Assembly (NCBI GenBank): GCA_030144725.1
Contig: JASKMD010000018.1
Coordinates: forward strand, 8,782 to 72,781
From: Haematococcus lacustris
Taxonomy: Eukaryota > Chlorophyta > Chlorophyceae > Chlamydomonadales > Haematococcaceae
Reading direction: 5' to 3'
Length of the DNA: 64,000 nt
The notes below the pieces were generated by a model. That model was not told the DNA's origin and made no database searches. It was given only the letters and a program-made list of their open reading frames with translations. A program made the position numbers and the translations under genes. This document shows, in pieces, positions 45,722-57,654 of this stretch (positions within the stretch are counted from its first letter, which is position 1; each line of letters begins with the position of its first letter).

Positions 45722-46890
45722 TCATGCCTTGCTGAGGCTGTTGTAGGGCACAAAGTACATGTCACCCACGCCCTCGCCATCTGGGAAGGCGCAGACCAAC
45801 ATGGTGTGCAGCAGCTCGCCATCAATGCCGTACCACTGATCAGGGTTCACATCGGACACAGGCTTCTTGCGCTTTGATGTTGGGGCGGCTTGAGTGGGGG
45901 CGGCAGGGCGAGGGACGGGAGCAGCCTGCTGGGAGGCCAGCCGTGATGAACGGCGTCGACCGCCCTGTTTAGCGTCTGGCTCACCAAACTGGACACCGCA
46001 GGCACCCTCGATGGGCATGTCCACTGTTTGGTCTGCGGTTCCACGGGTATCTGCGCCATCCCGTTGCTGGCGTTCTGGCACAGGCTCAGGCACATCCTCA
46101 GGCACATGCTGTGGCTTGGGATCACCCACTCCATGGAGCAACTCTGGTAGACCCCTCTCCGGGTGCAGACGGACCAGCCGGGCGATAGCCAAGCGGAGGA
46201 AGTGGCCAGGATGGTTAGGGTGTTCCAGCCTGACCCAGAACTCGATGTGGGCGGCATACTTGTTGATCTTCTCGGTGCTGCCCCCGTCAAAGTACTGAGC
46301 CAACACCCAGGTGCTAGGCCGCCTCACGGCACGCTTGTATGCCACACTGTTCATCTTCTGCTGGGTGCACACAGCACGTGTGTAGTACCGCACCAAGCTA
46401 GGACGGGCTGAAGGGACAGCTGCCTCACCGGGATCTTTGGGAGCTGTGGGGAAGATGGCGTTGACGTCTGGCAGCTCCCACCCACTGTGCTGCCCTCGCC
46501 CCCGGTTCATCTCCCCAACCGTGATGCAGCAGGCTTGTCGCACACGCTCCTCACTGTCGGGGACAGGGCATCGCAGCAACCCCGCGCCCACCAGTTGGCA
46601 TTGCTGCCCCTCCAGCACCTGTGCATCTGTCACGCTGATGGGTCCCGGCCAGGACCAACCAGCCTTGCCCGTTTGGGGGCGACCTGCTGCTCCTCAGCCT
46701 CCGCTGCATCAGGCCGCATAGCTGCAAAGCGCTTGACCCCGCGGTGCACCTGATCACGCAGGCAGGATATCAACCCCTTGCTGCAGCCTGGAGAATGCTT
46801 GCCAGCCCACAACTTGACGTATTGCATGAGCCGCTCCACCCAGAACTCCGCGTCACGGAAGCTGCGTCCCCGCTCCAGCTCTTGAAGGTA
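45722..46890 (-). CDS. Unknown protein between palindrome arrays, possibly transposon-encoded
   Basis: The minus-strand reading starts with LYLQELERGRSFRDAEFWVE and then RLMQYVKLWAGKHS (46890-46640). After a frame change near 46650 it continues VTDAQVLEGQQCQLVGAGLL to a stop at 45722. Later features are YAAHIEFWVRLEHPNHPGHF, a basic NLS-like RRRSSRLASQQ and SKRKKPVSD, and the ending NPDQWYGIDGELLHTMLVCA. The frame change may be a short intron or a mutation. I recall loosely similar C-terminal regions in large algal transposases (KDZ type), but this is a weak recollection. It lies between two arrays of the same palindrome, so it may belong to one large element with the 40-44.5 kb gene. Confidence 0.4.
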
Positions 46891-46984
46891 CAGCCTGCAC
46901 CCAACAAATGTGCCAAGTTTATTGGTTTCATGATGAACACTAACACATGTCACCTCTGCAGCCAAGTGCACTTGCTCAGCCCTG

Positions 46985-48975
46985 GAGCCATGTGGATACT
47001 GCTCTGCAGCCATGTGGATACTGCCCTGTTGCCATGTAGATACTGCTCAGTAGTCATGTGGATACTGCTCAGTAGGCATGTGGATACTGCTCAGTAGGCA
47101 TGTGGATACTGCTCAGTAGGCATATGGATACTGCTCAGTAGGCATGTGGATACTGCTCTGTAGACATGTGGATTCTGCTCAGTAGGCATGTGGATACTGC
47201 TCAGTAGGCATGTGGATACTGCTCAGTAGGCATGTGGATACTGCTCTGTAGGCATGTGGATACTGCTCAATAGGCATGTAGATACTGCTCTGTTGTCACG
47301 TGGATACTGCTCAGTAGGCTTGTGGATACTGCTCAATAGGCATGTGGATACTGCTCTGTAGGCATGTGGATACTGCTCTGTAGGCATGTGGATACTGCTC
47401 AATAGGCATGTAGATACTGCTCTGTTGTCACGTGGATACTGCTCAGTAGGCTTGTGGATACTGCTCAATAGGCATGTGGATACTGCTCTGTAGGCATGTG
47501 GATACTGCTCAGTAGGCATGTGGATACTGCTCAGTAGGCATGTGAATACTGCTCAGTAGGCATGTGGATACTGCTCTGTAGTCACGTGGATACTGCTCTG
47601 TAGTCACGTGGATACGGTGCAGTATCCACATGCCTACTGAGCAGTATCCACATGACTACTGAGCAGTATCCACATGCATACTGAGCAGTATCACATGACT
47701 ACTGAGCAGTATCCACATGACTACAGAGCAGTATCCACATGCCTACTGAGCAGTATCCACATGACTACAGAGCAGTATCCACATGACTACTGAGCAGTAT
47801 CCACAAGCCTACTGCGCAGTAACCACATGCCTACAGAGCAGTATCCACATGCCTTCTGAGCAGTATCCATATGACTACTGAGCAGTATCCACATGCCTAC
47901 TGAGCAGTATCCACATAACTACAGAGCAGTATCCACATGCCTACAGAGCAGTATCCACATGCCTACAGAGCAGTATCCATATGACTACTGAGCAGTATCC
48001 ACATGCATACTGAGCAGTATCACATGACTACTGAGCAGTATTCACATGACTACAGAGCAGTATATATATGCATACTGAGCAGTATCCACATGACTACAGA
48101 GCAGTATCCATATGCATACTGAGCAGTATCTACATGACTACAGAGCAGTATCCACATGCCTACTGAGCAGCATCCTTTGACTACTGAGCAGTACCCACAT
48201 GCCTACTTAGCAGTATCCACATGCCTACTGAGCAGTATCCATATGACTACAGAGCAGTATCCACATGCCTACTGAGCAGTATCCACATGCCTACTGAGCA
48301 GTATTCACATAACTACAGAGCAGTATCCACATGCCTACAGAGCAGTATCCACATGCCTACAGAGCAGTATCCATATGACTACTGAGCAGTAACCACATGC
48401 CTACAGAGCAGTATCCACATGCCTACTGAGCAGTATCCACATGCCTACTGAGCAGTATCCACATGCCTACTGAGCAGTATCCACATAACTACAGAGCAGT
48501 ATCCACATGCCTACAGAGCAGTATCCACATGCCTACAGAGCAGTATCCATATGACTACTGAGCAGTATCCACATGCCTACTGAGCAGTAACCACATGACT
48601 ACAGAGCAGTATCCATATGCCTACTGAGCAGTATCCACATGCCTACAGAGCAGTATCCACATGCCTTCTGAGCAGTATCCATATGCCTACTGAGCAGTAC
48701 CCACATGCCTACTGAGCAGTATCCACATGCCTACTGAGCAGTATCAACATGCCTACAGAGCAGTATCCACATGCCTGCTGAGCAGTATATACATGACTAC
48801 TTAGCAGTATCCACATAGCTTCTTAGCAGTATCCATATGACTTCAGAGCAGAACTCACTTGCCTACTACGCAGTATTTAGTGACTATTGAGCAGTATCCA
48901 TATGACTACAGAGCAGTACCATGTGGCTACAGAGATCACATGACGTTGACATAGCTACAAAGCTACAAAGCAGTA
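46985..48975. repeat. Two opposed TACTGC-type arrays forming a giant inverted repeat
   Basis: From 46985 to about 47612 the units read GGATACTGCTCAGTAGGCAT. From about 47615 to 48975 they read the complement (CTACTGAGCAGTATCCACAT). The switch point near 47612-47620 (tggatacggtgcagtatcca) is itself nearly palindromic. About 630 bp can pair with the first half of the right arm. Confidence 0.9.
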
Positions 48976-49037
48976 GTCATGTGTAACTTGGTGGTCCCTG
49001 CAATCCCTGCAATCCCTGCAATGTGTAATCTCTGCAG

Positions 49038-50997
49038 GGTGACCAACGTGGGACCAAGCGTCAGCTGGACACTGCAGCCCCGCCTGCTAAGGCCACAGCC
49101 CCACCAACCAAGGCGCGCCCCTCCTTGTTCAGCTCAGCCCAACCCAAGAGCACGATGTCCCGTAGGGCCAAAGCAAAGGTGAAATGGGCAGTTATCGAAT
49201 GGCTAGTTAAATACCCTGCTGAAAGCGTTGCATGGCAAGCACATGTAATGTGGTGTTGTTGTGCAGAGCCAAGGTGTCGAAGGTGCCGGAGCAGCTGCTG
49301 GTGGCCTTCTCGGTGACACAGCAGGTGAGACAGGAGGCCAGGTATAGCAGGGGTGAAGTAGAGGTGCCACCAATACCAGCCTAATTTAGCTAAGACATGA
49401 CTGTAAAGACTGTGATGCAATGTGTGTGCAGATATCCCGGAAAGCGTCAAGAGGTTCTTCAATGAGCACTTCAGCGTGAGTCATGTGTTGTCGCCGCCAC
49501 TAATTGTCATCTTAACAGCTGTATACCAAGTTCAGGAGTGGAGGATCATTTTGTTGTACATGCAGAACATCGAAGAGGCATTGAAGGCTTTGGCAGAGCG
49601 GTTGCCCATGGTGGATGCACGGACGGAGGCGGAGGAGCAGCAACCAATGAAGGTAAAACATCATGGCAAGCTGGGCAATTGCAGTGCACGGTGAGGGACA
49701 GCCTACTACTATTGCATGTGTTGTAGGCCCGACCAGCCAGCCGTCTCAGGTCAAGGCCCGAGGTGCCCAAGGAGCCTGAGCTGGTGTACAAAAACCCTGG
49801 GTACCGCAAGCCACCGCAGAAGATCTTCAAGCCTCATGAGGTCAAGGAGTTCCAGCAGTTCGTGCTGACACACAGCTATGGCATCATTCAGCTGGATCCG
49901 GAGTACGTGGCTGGTGAGCTGGAGGTGTGGGCCGTGGTGACGTTGAAGGACTACGGCGCTGTCATCTTCGAGAAGAGCAAGGTGGACGCCAAGGGTGAAT
50001 TTGTACGTGAGGGCGACAGCTACGTAAGTCAACAGCAGTGCAGATAATGTGCCACAGAGCAGCGGTATCTACATCAATGCATCACAATGTTGTGTTTCTG
50101 ATGAGAGCGTGAAAGGCTACCGTGCAACCCCTGACCCACATGTCAATCTTAATACTAGCACCATGATTGTGCATGGTGTGTTTGTTTGCAGGTTGGCACA
50201 GACTTTGGCACCGGTCAGCGCCTCCAGCTGTACTTCACCACGCCCAACGAGGATGGCACCCTGCCGGACGATGTGACCATGGCAGCCTTGAACGACCCGT
50301 TTCCCTGGGGGCGCTTCAACGCACTGTCACCAGAAGACAAGACACGCCACCTACTGGCAATAGAAGTGACCAAGAAGTACTTGACAAAGCTCCAGGTAAA
50401 CTTGGAAACCTTAACCCTAACCCTATCCCTAACCCTGACCCTAACCCTAACCCTAACCCTAACCCTAACCCTAACCCTAACCCTAACCCTAACCCTAACC
50501 CTAACCCTAACCCTAACCCTAACCCTAACCCTAACCCTAACCCTATCCCCCTATCCCCCTATCCCCCTATCCCTATTCCTATCCCTATCCCTATCCCTAT
50601 CCCTAACCCTATCCCTAACCCTAGCACTAGCCCTGGCCCTATCCCTAAACCATAACCCCTATCCATATCCCTCACCCTAACCCCCTATCACTATACCCAG
50701 GTGACACATATCTCATGCGCGGTGATCACCTCAGTGGCGTCCCTCAGATGGATCAAGTGGATTACGTCATCAAATGGATCATATCATGTGTGGTTTAACT
50801 TATGATCGTTTCAGGTGTGCGCCCAACAGCTGTCCCCTTGCCCACTGCGTGGCGGCACCATCCTGGCCAATGACTACCTGAACTCAAGGGTTGTCACGTC
50901 GGGGGGGTTTACGCTGAACCCAAGGCGGCCCACAGGGTTGGTACGGCCTCAAGCCTTGCATGTGGATGTGAGCCCCAAGGAGATCGCCACTCCCTGG
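49038..50997 (+). CDS. Seven-exon gene, product unknown, 3' end not found
   Basis: Exons 49038-49178, 49267-49324, 49432-49475, 49536-49652, 49727-50023, 50192-50395 and 50815-50997 join without a frame break (phases 0,1,0,0,0,0). All have GT-AG introns. The product starts basic (TKRQLDTAAPPAKATAPPTK) and has a helical part (IPESVKRFFNEHFS; MQNIEEALKALAERLP). A folded-looking core follows (FQQFVLTHSYGIIQLDPEYV; LEVWAVVTLKDYGAVIFEKS; DFGTGQRLQLYFTTPNEDGT). The last exon ends RPTGLVRPQALHVDVSPKEI plus ATPW before gtaagg. No further exon is visible before the palindrome array at 51300. Clean phases argue for a real gene. Intron 6 contains telomere-like repeats. Family unknown. Confidence 0.6.
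50411..50655 (+). repeat. Interstitial telomere-type repeat (CCCTAA) inside an intron
   Basis: About 20 mostly perfect CCCTAA units give way to CCCTAT and CCCTAG variants, within the intron 50396-50814. The motif equals TTAGGG on the other strand. Position inside an intron rules out a chromosome end. Confidence 0.9.
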
Positions 50998-51299
50998 GTA
51001 AGGACACAGCCGCCCTGATGGCTGCCCGGTTGGCCGGCTGCTGCCCTACCCTGAATGCCTGCCCTGATGCCCGGCTGGTGCCCTACCCTGATAGGCTGCC
51101 CTGATGCCCTGCTGTTGCCCTACCCTGATGACTGCCCGGCCGCCCTGCTGCTGCCCTACCCTGCCCAGCCCACTCAGGCAAATTAGTAACAGCATTTTTG
51201 AGATTCAGAGCCTCGGACTTGGTACATAGTCAAAAGAAGGTATTGTAAGATTGGGGGTTGAAACTAAAATTCGTGATTTTGCGCGGTTGGTGAGATACG
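50998..51299. other. Degenerate CCCTGATG/GCTGCCC repeats, no gene
   Basis: Imperfect repeats of GCCCTGATGCCCGGCTG type to about 51175, then about 120 bp of unique sequence before the palindrome array. Confidence 0.5.
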
Positions 51300-51915
51300 G
51301 CCATGCTACAGTACTGTAGGTGTCTACAGTACTGTCGGGGTACCTCGAGAGTACACGAACAGTACTGTAGACCTCTACAGTACTGTAGGCACCTACAGTA
51401 CTGTAGGTGTCTACAGTACTGTCGGGGTACCTCGAGAGACCACTTACAGTACTGTAGGTATCTACAGTACTGTAGACATCTACAGTATTGTAGACATCTA
51501 CAGTACTGTAGGTACCTCGAGGTACCTCGAGAGACCATTTACAGTACTGTAGGTACCTACAGTACTGTAGACATCTACAGTACTTTAGACATCTACAGTA
51601 CTGTAGACACCTACAGTACTGTAGACATCTACAGTACTGTAGACATCTACAGTACCTCGAGGTACCTCGAGGTACCTCGAGAGACCATTTACAGTACTGT
51701 AGGTACCTACAGTACTGTAGACATCTACAGTACCTCGAGGTACCTCGAGGTACCTCGAGAGAATATTTACAGTACTGTAGGTACCTACAGTACTGTAGAC
51801 ATCTACAGTACTGTAGACATCTACAGTACTGTAGACATCTACAGTACTGTAGACATCTACAGTACCTCGAGGTACCTCGAGGTACCTCGAGAGACCACTT
51901 ACAGTACTGTAGCCT
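51300..51915. repeat. Array of CTACAGTACTGTAG and GGTACCTCGAGG palindromes
   Basis: Perfect palindromes CTACAGTACTGTAG (about 25) alternate with variable gtatct/acatct spacers. They are punctuated at about 51350, 51430, 51510, 51660, 51740 and 51870 by blocks of GGTACC and CTCGAG palindromes ending GAGA(C)CA.TTA. It is thus a two-level repeat. Confidence 0.9.
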
Positions 51916-52074
51916 TTAAGCACTTAGAAAAATTCTTAACATCTCACTTGCATTCAAGGCATCCGTCCAACACTTAGTCGCAGCATCGTGTAGCCGGTAT
52001 TGCAGCGATGTCATCGCACGAGGTTACCCATACTCGGTGCCACATCTAGCCCATACTCGCAGCCACATACTCGG

Positions 52075-52170
52075 CAGACAACCTCGCAGCCAGCCTCGCA
52101 GCCAGTTTCGCAGCCAGCCTCGCAGCCAGCCTCGCAGCCAACATCGCAGCTAGCCTCGCGGCCAGTTTCC
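52075..52170. repeat. 12-bp repeat CTCGCAGCCAGC
   Basis: Seven or eight units of CTCGCAGCCAG(C/T), decaying at the right end. Confidence 0.8.
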
Positions 52171-52423
52171 TCGCAACGATTCTCCGCAATGAATCGCAAG
52201 CATTGATGCACCAACGCAAGGCAGGTGCAACGTGTTGTGAGCAGCGAAGAGGCCAGACGGACTATGGTAAGAGCTTAGGACCAAGGTAAGAGCTTAGAAG
52301 GAGCTAGCATTGCGCAGCATAGCCCTTAGTATCCAGCCTAACCGCTACCACACCTGGTTGCTGCAGGTCTTACAATCACGCCTAGTACCCCCCTGTTCAC
52401 CACCCCCTCCCAGTCCCCCTCAC

Positions 52424-53698
52424 CACCACCACCACCACCACCACCACCACCACCACCACCACCATTTCATCACCTCCCACAACGTTCCCATTGTTGCATC
52501 CCTTGTGTTGCAGCCCAGCCCAGCCCAGCCCAGCCCAGCCCAGCCCAGCCCAGCCCAGCCCAGCCCAGCCCAGCCCAGCCCAGCCCAGCCCAGCCCAGCC
52601 CAGCCCAGCCCAGCCCAGCCCAGCCCAGCCCAGCCCAGCCCAGCCCAGCCCAGCCCAGCCCAGCCCAGCCCAGCCCAGCCCAGCCCAGCCCAGCCCAGCC
52701 CAGCCCAGCCCAGCCCAGCCCAGCCCAGCCCAGCCCAGCCCAGCCCAGCCCAGCCCAGCCCAGCCCAGCCCAGCCCAGCCCAGCCCAGCCCAGCCCAGCC
52801 CAGCCCAGCCCAGCCCAGCCCAGCCCAGCCCAGCCCAGCCCAGCCCAGCCCAGCCCAGCCCAGCCCAGCCCAGCCCAGCCCAGCCCAGCCCAGCCCAGCC
52901 CAGCCCAGCCCAGCCCAGCCCAGCCCAGCCCAGCCCAGCCCAGCCCAGCCCAGCCCAGCCCAGCCCAGCCCAGCCCAGCCCAGCCCAGCCCAGCCCAGCC
53001 CAGCCCAGCCCAGCCCAGCCCAGCCCAGCCCAGCCCAGCCCAGCCCAGCCCAGCCCAGCCCAGCCCAGCCCAGCCCAGCCCAGCCCAGCCCAGCCCAGCC
53101 CAGCCCAGCCCAGCCCAGCCCAGCCCAGCCCAGCCCAGCCCAGCCCAGCCCAGCCCAGCCCAGCCCAGCCCAGCCCAGCCCAGCCCAGCCCAGCCCAGCC
53201 CAGCCCAGCCCAGCCCAGCCCAGCCCAGCCCAGCCCAGCCCAGCCCAGCCCAGCCCAGCCCAGCCCAGCCCAGCCCAGCCCAGCCCAGCCCAGCCCAGCC
53301 CAGCCCAGCCCAGCCCAGCCCAGCCCAGCCCAGCCCAGCCCAGCCCAGCCCAGCCCAGCCCAGCCCAGCCCAGCCCAGCCCAGCCCAGCCCAGCCCAGCC
53401 CAGCCCAGCCCAGCCCAGCCCAGCCCAGCCCAGCCCAGCCCAGCCCAGCCCAGCCCAGCCCAGCCCAGCCCAGCCCAGCCCAGCCCAGCCCAGCCCAGCC
53501 CAGCCCAGCCCAGCCCAGCCCAGCCCAGCCCAGCCCAGCCCAGCCCAGCCCAGCCCAGCCCAGCCCAGCCCAGCCCAGCCCAGCCCAGCCCAGCCCAGCC
53601 CAGCCCAGCCCAGCCCAGCCCAGCCCAGCCCAGCCCAGCCCAGCCCAGCCCAGCCCAGCCCAGCCCAGCCCAGCCCAGCCCAGCCCAGCCCAGCCCAA
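52424..53698. repeat. CCA tract followed by about 1.19 kb CAGCC pentamer array
   Basis: About 13 CCA units (52424-52463), then about 50 bp of unique sequence. From 52511 to about 53698 there are about 237 CAGCC units with no interruption that I can see. All three forward frames are open and read S-P-A-Q-P repeats. This reflects the 5-bp unit and is not evidence of a protein. Confidence 0.95.
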
Positions 53699-54944
53699 CC
53701 CTACTCTCCCACCCTGCACTTCCTACTGAGGTGAGGACAAAGGAAGGTGGGTTGTAATGGAGGGCTGCTACACCTGCCCCTCCATCTGCCAGCTCTACAT
53801 CTCCCTACTCTATTTGGTGAGTGCATCCAGTACCCATGTCCAATGTTTGCTTCCGTTGACAAATCGTCACACCGTTGCCGCAGGTCTTGTGCGCATACAC
53901 CTAAGACTATCAATGCCCTCCCCACTTCTCTCGCCCTCCCCATGGACCTCCCCTTCCCTTCCCTCCCCTTCCTCCCCTCCTCCCACACACATATACACCA
54001 CACCCCAGCAAAAGGTGAGTGCAGGTATGTGGCACCCTGTACCCACCTTAACCGCTAGCATGCCCCTTGTCCCGCTGCAGGATTGATCGTCACACCCTTC
54101 CCCATCCCCTTTTCCTCCCCTTTCCCACGCCCACCACCAACGCCCAGCTTGTCGTCCCTACACTTCCACCTCTACCCACCCCCCACTTCCCCCCTCCCCG
54201 TCACCTCTCCCCTGACATCCCAGCAGCCAGGAGAAAGCCCACTTGGTTGCAGGTCTAGTGGGCACCTCCCTTCCACTTCCCTTTCCCCTAAACAACCACC
54301 CCCTCCCAATTCATCCTCCCCCGCCCCCGCCCCCGCCCCCACCCCCCACCCATGCCCCCACCCACCCCAACCCATGCCCCCATCCCATGCCCCCACCCAC
54401 CCCAACCCATGCCCCCAACCCAACCCACCCCCGCCCAGCCCAACCCGGTTGAGCCTCCCGCCTCCCCACCTCCCGCCTCCCTGCCTCCCGCCTCCCCGTC
54501 TCCCGCCTCCCTGGCTCCCACCTCCCGCCTTCCACATCTACCCCCCCTCCCCGCCTTCACTCTTCCAATCCCCCCCCCTTCCTAGCAGCAGTCATCAAGC
54601 AGCCAAAAGGTAGGTAGGTGCTACAGTGCCCCTACTATATCTGCTGCTGCTGCCACTGCTGCTGCTGCTGCTGCGCCCCTGCTGCTGCTGCTGCCCCCCT
54701 GCTGCTGCTGCTGCCCCCCCTGCTGCTGCTGCTGCCCCCCTGCTGCTTCTGCTGCTGCCCCCCTGCTGCTGCTGCCCCCTTGCTGCTGCTGCTGCCCCCC
54801 CTGCTGCTGCTGCTGCCCCCCTGCTGCTGCTGCTGCCCCCCTGCTGCTGCTGCTGCTGCCCCCCTGCTGCTGCTGCTGCTGCCCCCCATGCTGCTGCTGC
54901 TGCCCCCCTGCTGCTGCTGCCCCCCTGCGGTCTACAGTACTCAT
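53699..54944. other. C-rich low-complexity region with CTG-repeat block
   Basis: Pyrimidine-rich sequence with several gtgag/ctgcag splice-like signals, for example near 54015 and 54080, and 54245. Then 54642-54930 has GCTGCTGCTGCTGCCCCCC repeats. The proline-rich frames are probably composition artefacts; a proline-rich spliced gene cannot be excluded. Confidence 0.4.
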
Positions 54945-55242
54945 GGGTGTCTTGAGTACTGTAGAGGTCTACAGTACTCATAGGGGTCTTGAGTACTGTA
55001 GAGGTCTACAGTACTCATGGGTGTCTTGAGTACTGTAGAGGTCTACAGTACTCATGGGGGTCTTGAGTACTTTAGAGGTCTACAGTACTCATGGGGGTCC
55101 TGAGTACTGTAGAGGTCTACAGTACTCATGGGGGTCTTGAGTACTGTAGAGGTCTACAGTACTCATAGGGGTCTTGAGTACTGTAGAGGTCTACAGTACT
55201 CATGGAGGTCCTGAGTACTGTAGAGGTCTACAGTACTCATGG
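54945..55242. repeat. 37-bp satellite with GAGTACTGTAGAGGTCTACAG core, left part
   Basis: Units of 37 bp consist of CTACAGTACTCAT, a variable five-base block and a TCTTGAGTACTGTAGAGGT-type half. TGAGTACTGTAGA and its complement flank a central GG, so each unit is nearly palindromic. The array is split by the CACTCA element at 55243-59499 and continues at 59500. Confidence 0.92.
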
Positions 55243-55389
55243 CACTCATGATAAACAAGGACCGGTCGCGATTGGACCGACCATAGCTCATTGAAAACTA
55301 GAGTAGAAGGCCGTTCAAACGGTACAAGTCTTACGTAACTCCGTGCATCCGTTGCGACGTAATTTGGCCGCGATTTTCTATTACTCGCT

Positions 55390-55715
55390 ATCTGTACAGA
55401 TGCGCTAAGTAGCTATCTGTACAGATGTATGCAAAGCTATCTGTACAGATAGTCAATAGCATCTGTACAGATTCCTCCTTAGCTATCTGTACAGATGCAA
55501 TTTTAAGCTATCTGTACAGATGCCTCTGAGCTATCTGTACAGATGCCTCGCTGCTATCTGTACAGATGCCTCTCTTCTATCTGTACAGATGCTTCTTTGC
55601 TATCTGTACAGATGCTTGCTTTGCTATCTGTACAGATGTTGGCTTCGCTATCTGTACAGACGCTTGTTTTGCTATCTGTACAGACGCTTGTTTGAGTATA
55701 TGTTCAGACGCTTGT
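55390..55715. repeat. Subterminal palindrome array (ATCTGTACAGAT), left side of copy 2
   Basis: About 13 copies of GCTATCTGTACAGATGC with spacers of 5-15 bp, decaying to TGTTCAGACG at the inner edge. Confidence 0.85.
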
Positions 55716-57109
55716 TACATATCTCCTTGTCCAAACACCCCGCAACACCTCGCTACACCCCCGCAAAACACATGCATTGACGCTCAAACACCCCGCAACA
55801 CCTCGCTACACCACCGCAAAACACATGTATTGACGCTCAAACACCTCGCAACACCTCGCTACACCCCCGCAAAACACATGCATTGACGCTCAAACACCTC
55901 GCAACACCTCGCTACACCCCCGCAAAACACATGCATTGACACCCAAACACCTCGAAACACCTCGCAACACCCCCGCAAAACACATGCATTGACGCCCAAA
56001 CACCTCGAAACACCTCGCAACACCCCCGCAAAACACATGCATTGACGCCCAAACATCCCGCAACACCTCACTATGCTACTCATATACACATGTCTTTGTG
56101 CACCATCACCCCGAGAAACCTCCCTATGGGAATGCCAAGCATATGCATTGATGCATCAACGACTTGCAACACCTCCGCATAAGGTGACAAGGTGACAACA
56201 CCATACAACACCAACAATGACATCACCAACAACACACAACACCAACAACACCACCACCACACCACACCATGGTGACAACACAAGAACACAACGACACACC
56301 ACACCACACCACAATGACAACACAACAACATCGCAACACGACAAGCATATGCATTGATGCATCAACGACATGCAACACCTCTACATAAGGTGACAAGGTG
56401 ACAACACCATACAACACCAACAATGACATCACCAAGCTATCCTTGACCCACCACACTACCATTGACGCCCACCTACCACACCTACACCTATGCCATGTTG
56501 CACAACAAGCACGGGCTGACAACCACCCAAGTGCTATACCATCAAGCTATCGTCCCCTTTGGAGAGGGATGGGTAGGGTCATTGCGGTGTGTGTCCATGG
56601 CATGGCCAGGGTGGGCTGGGTGGGCTGCTACTACTGGATCCCACTCCAAGCTGCCCGCTCCGTGTTGCCCGCTCCAGATTGCTACGCCAAGGGTAGGGTA
56701 GGGAGAGGGTTGCTACGCCAAGGGTAGGGTAGGGAGAGGGTTGCAGCGTCGTGCGTGCGTTGTGGGGCGGGGGGTGGGAAAGGGGGGAGGTAGGTGGAGT
56801 GGCAAACTTGGAGGTGGTGGGATAGGGTAGGGAAGGGGGAAGGGGGGGGGAAGGGGTGTAGGGGGAAGGGGGAAGGGGGAAGTGGGGGGAAGGGGGGGAG
56901 GGCTGACCGTGGGACCTGCAGTAAACAAGGAGCATCTTTGCGGGTTAGGCTGGGCAGCGGACCACTCATGTGCAAGGGCTGGCCACTCACACTTTGCTAG
57001 CGCCACTTCTATACCTACCTGGCAGCGCCTCCATGGCTGCAGCTCCTGGCTGCTCCTGCGCTCCATGCGCCTGCTTCTTGTGGTAGGGTAATGGAGGAGG
57101 TGGTGGGGG

Positions 57110-57412
57110 TGGGAATGGGGGTGGGGGTGGGGGTGGGGGTGGGGGTGGGGGTGGGGGTGGGGGTGGGGGTGGGGGTGGGGGTGGGGGTGGGGGTGGGGGT
57201 GGGGGTGGGGGTGGGGGTGGGGGTGGGGGTGGGGGTGGGGGTGGGGGTGGGGGGTGGGGGTGGGGGTGGGGGTGGGGGTGGGGGTGGGGGTGGGGGTGGG
57301 GGTGGGGGGTGGGGGTGGGGGTGGGGGTGGGGGTGGGGTGGGGGTGGGGGTGGGGGTGGGGGTGGGGGTGGGGGTGGGGGTGGGGGTGGGGGTGGGGGTG
57401 GGGGTGGGGGAG
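57110..57412. repeat. GGGGGT hexanucleotide tract
   Basis: About 50 GGGGGT units with single-base length slips. Such a strand could form G-quadruplexes. A short GGGCT tract follows at about 57555-57650. Confidence 0.95.
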
Positions 57413-57654
57413 GGGGGAGGGGTGGGAAGGGGGATGGGTGTGGCCACTAGAACCTGCAAACAACAACAAGGTCATGACAGGCGGTCAAAGTTGTGATGTG
57501 GGGTGAGGGATGTGAGATGATAGGTAGGGGTAGGGAGGGGAGGTGACGGAGAGGGCTGGGCCGGGCTGGGCTGAGCTGTGCTGGGCTGTGCTGGGCTGTG
57601 CTGGGCTGGGCTGGGCTGGGCTGGGCTGGGCTGGGCTGGGCTGGGCTGGGTAGG

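Noticed and set aside
44700..48975. CRISPR-like appearance of repeats with variable spacers
   Set aside because: Spacers are short, low in complexity and partly repeated, both orientations occur, and the context is eukaryotic with introns. Tandem palindrome satellite fits better.
50411..50655. True chromosome end
   Set aside because: The tract is flanked by in-phase exons and 13 kb of further sequence.
52310..53734. 474-codon and 440-codon frames over the CAGCC array
   Set aside because: Same reason: repeat artefact on both strands.
57091..57506. Glycine- or proline-rich proteins near the GGGGGT tract
   Set aside because: Frames arise from the hexanucleotide repeat and differ freely between strands.
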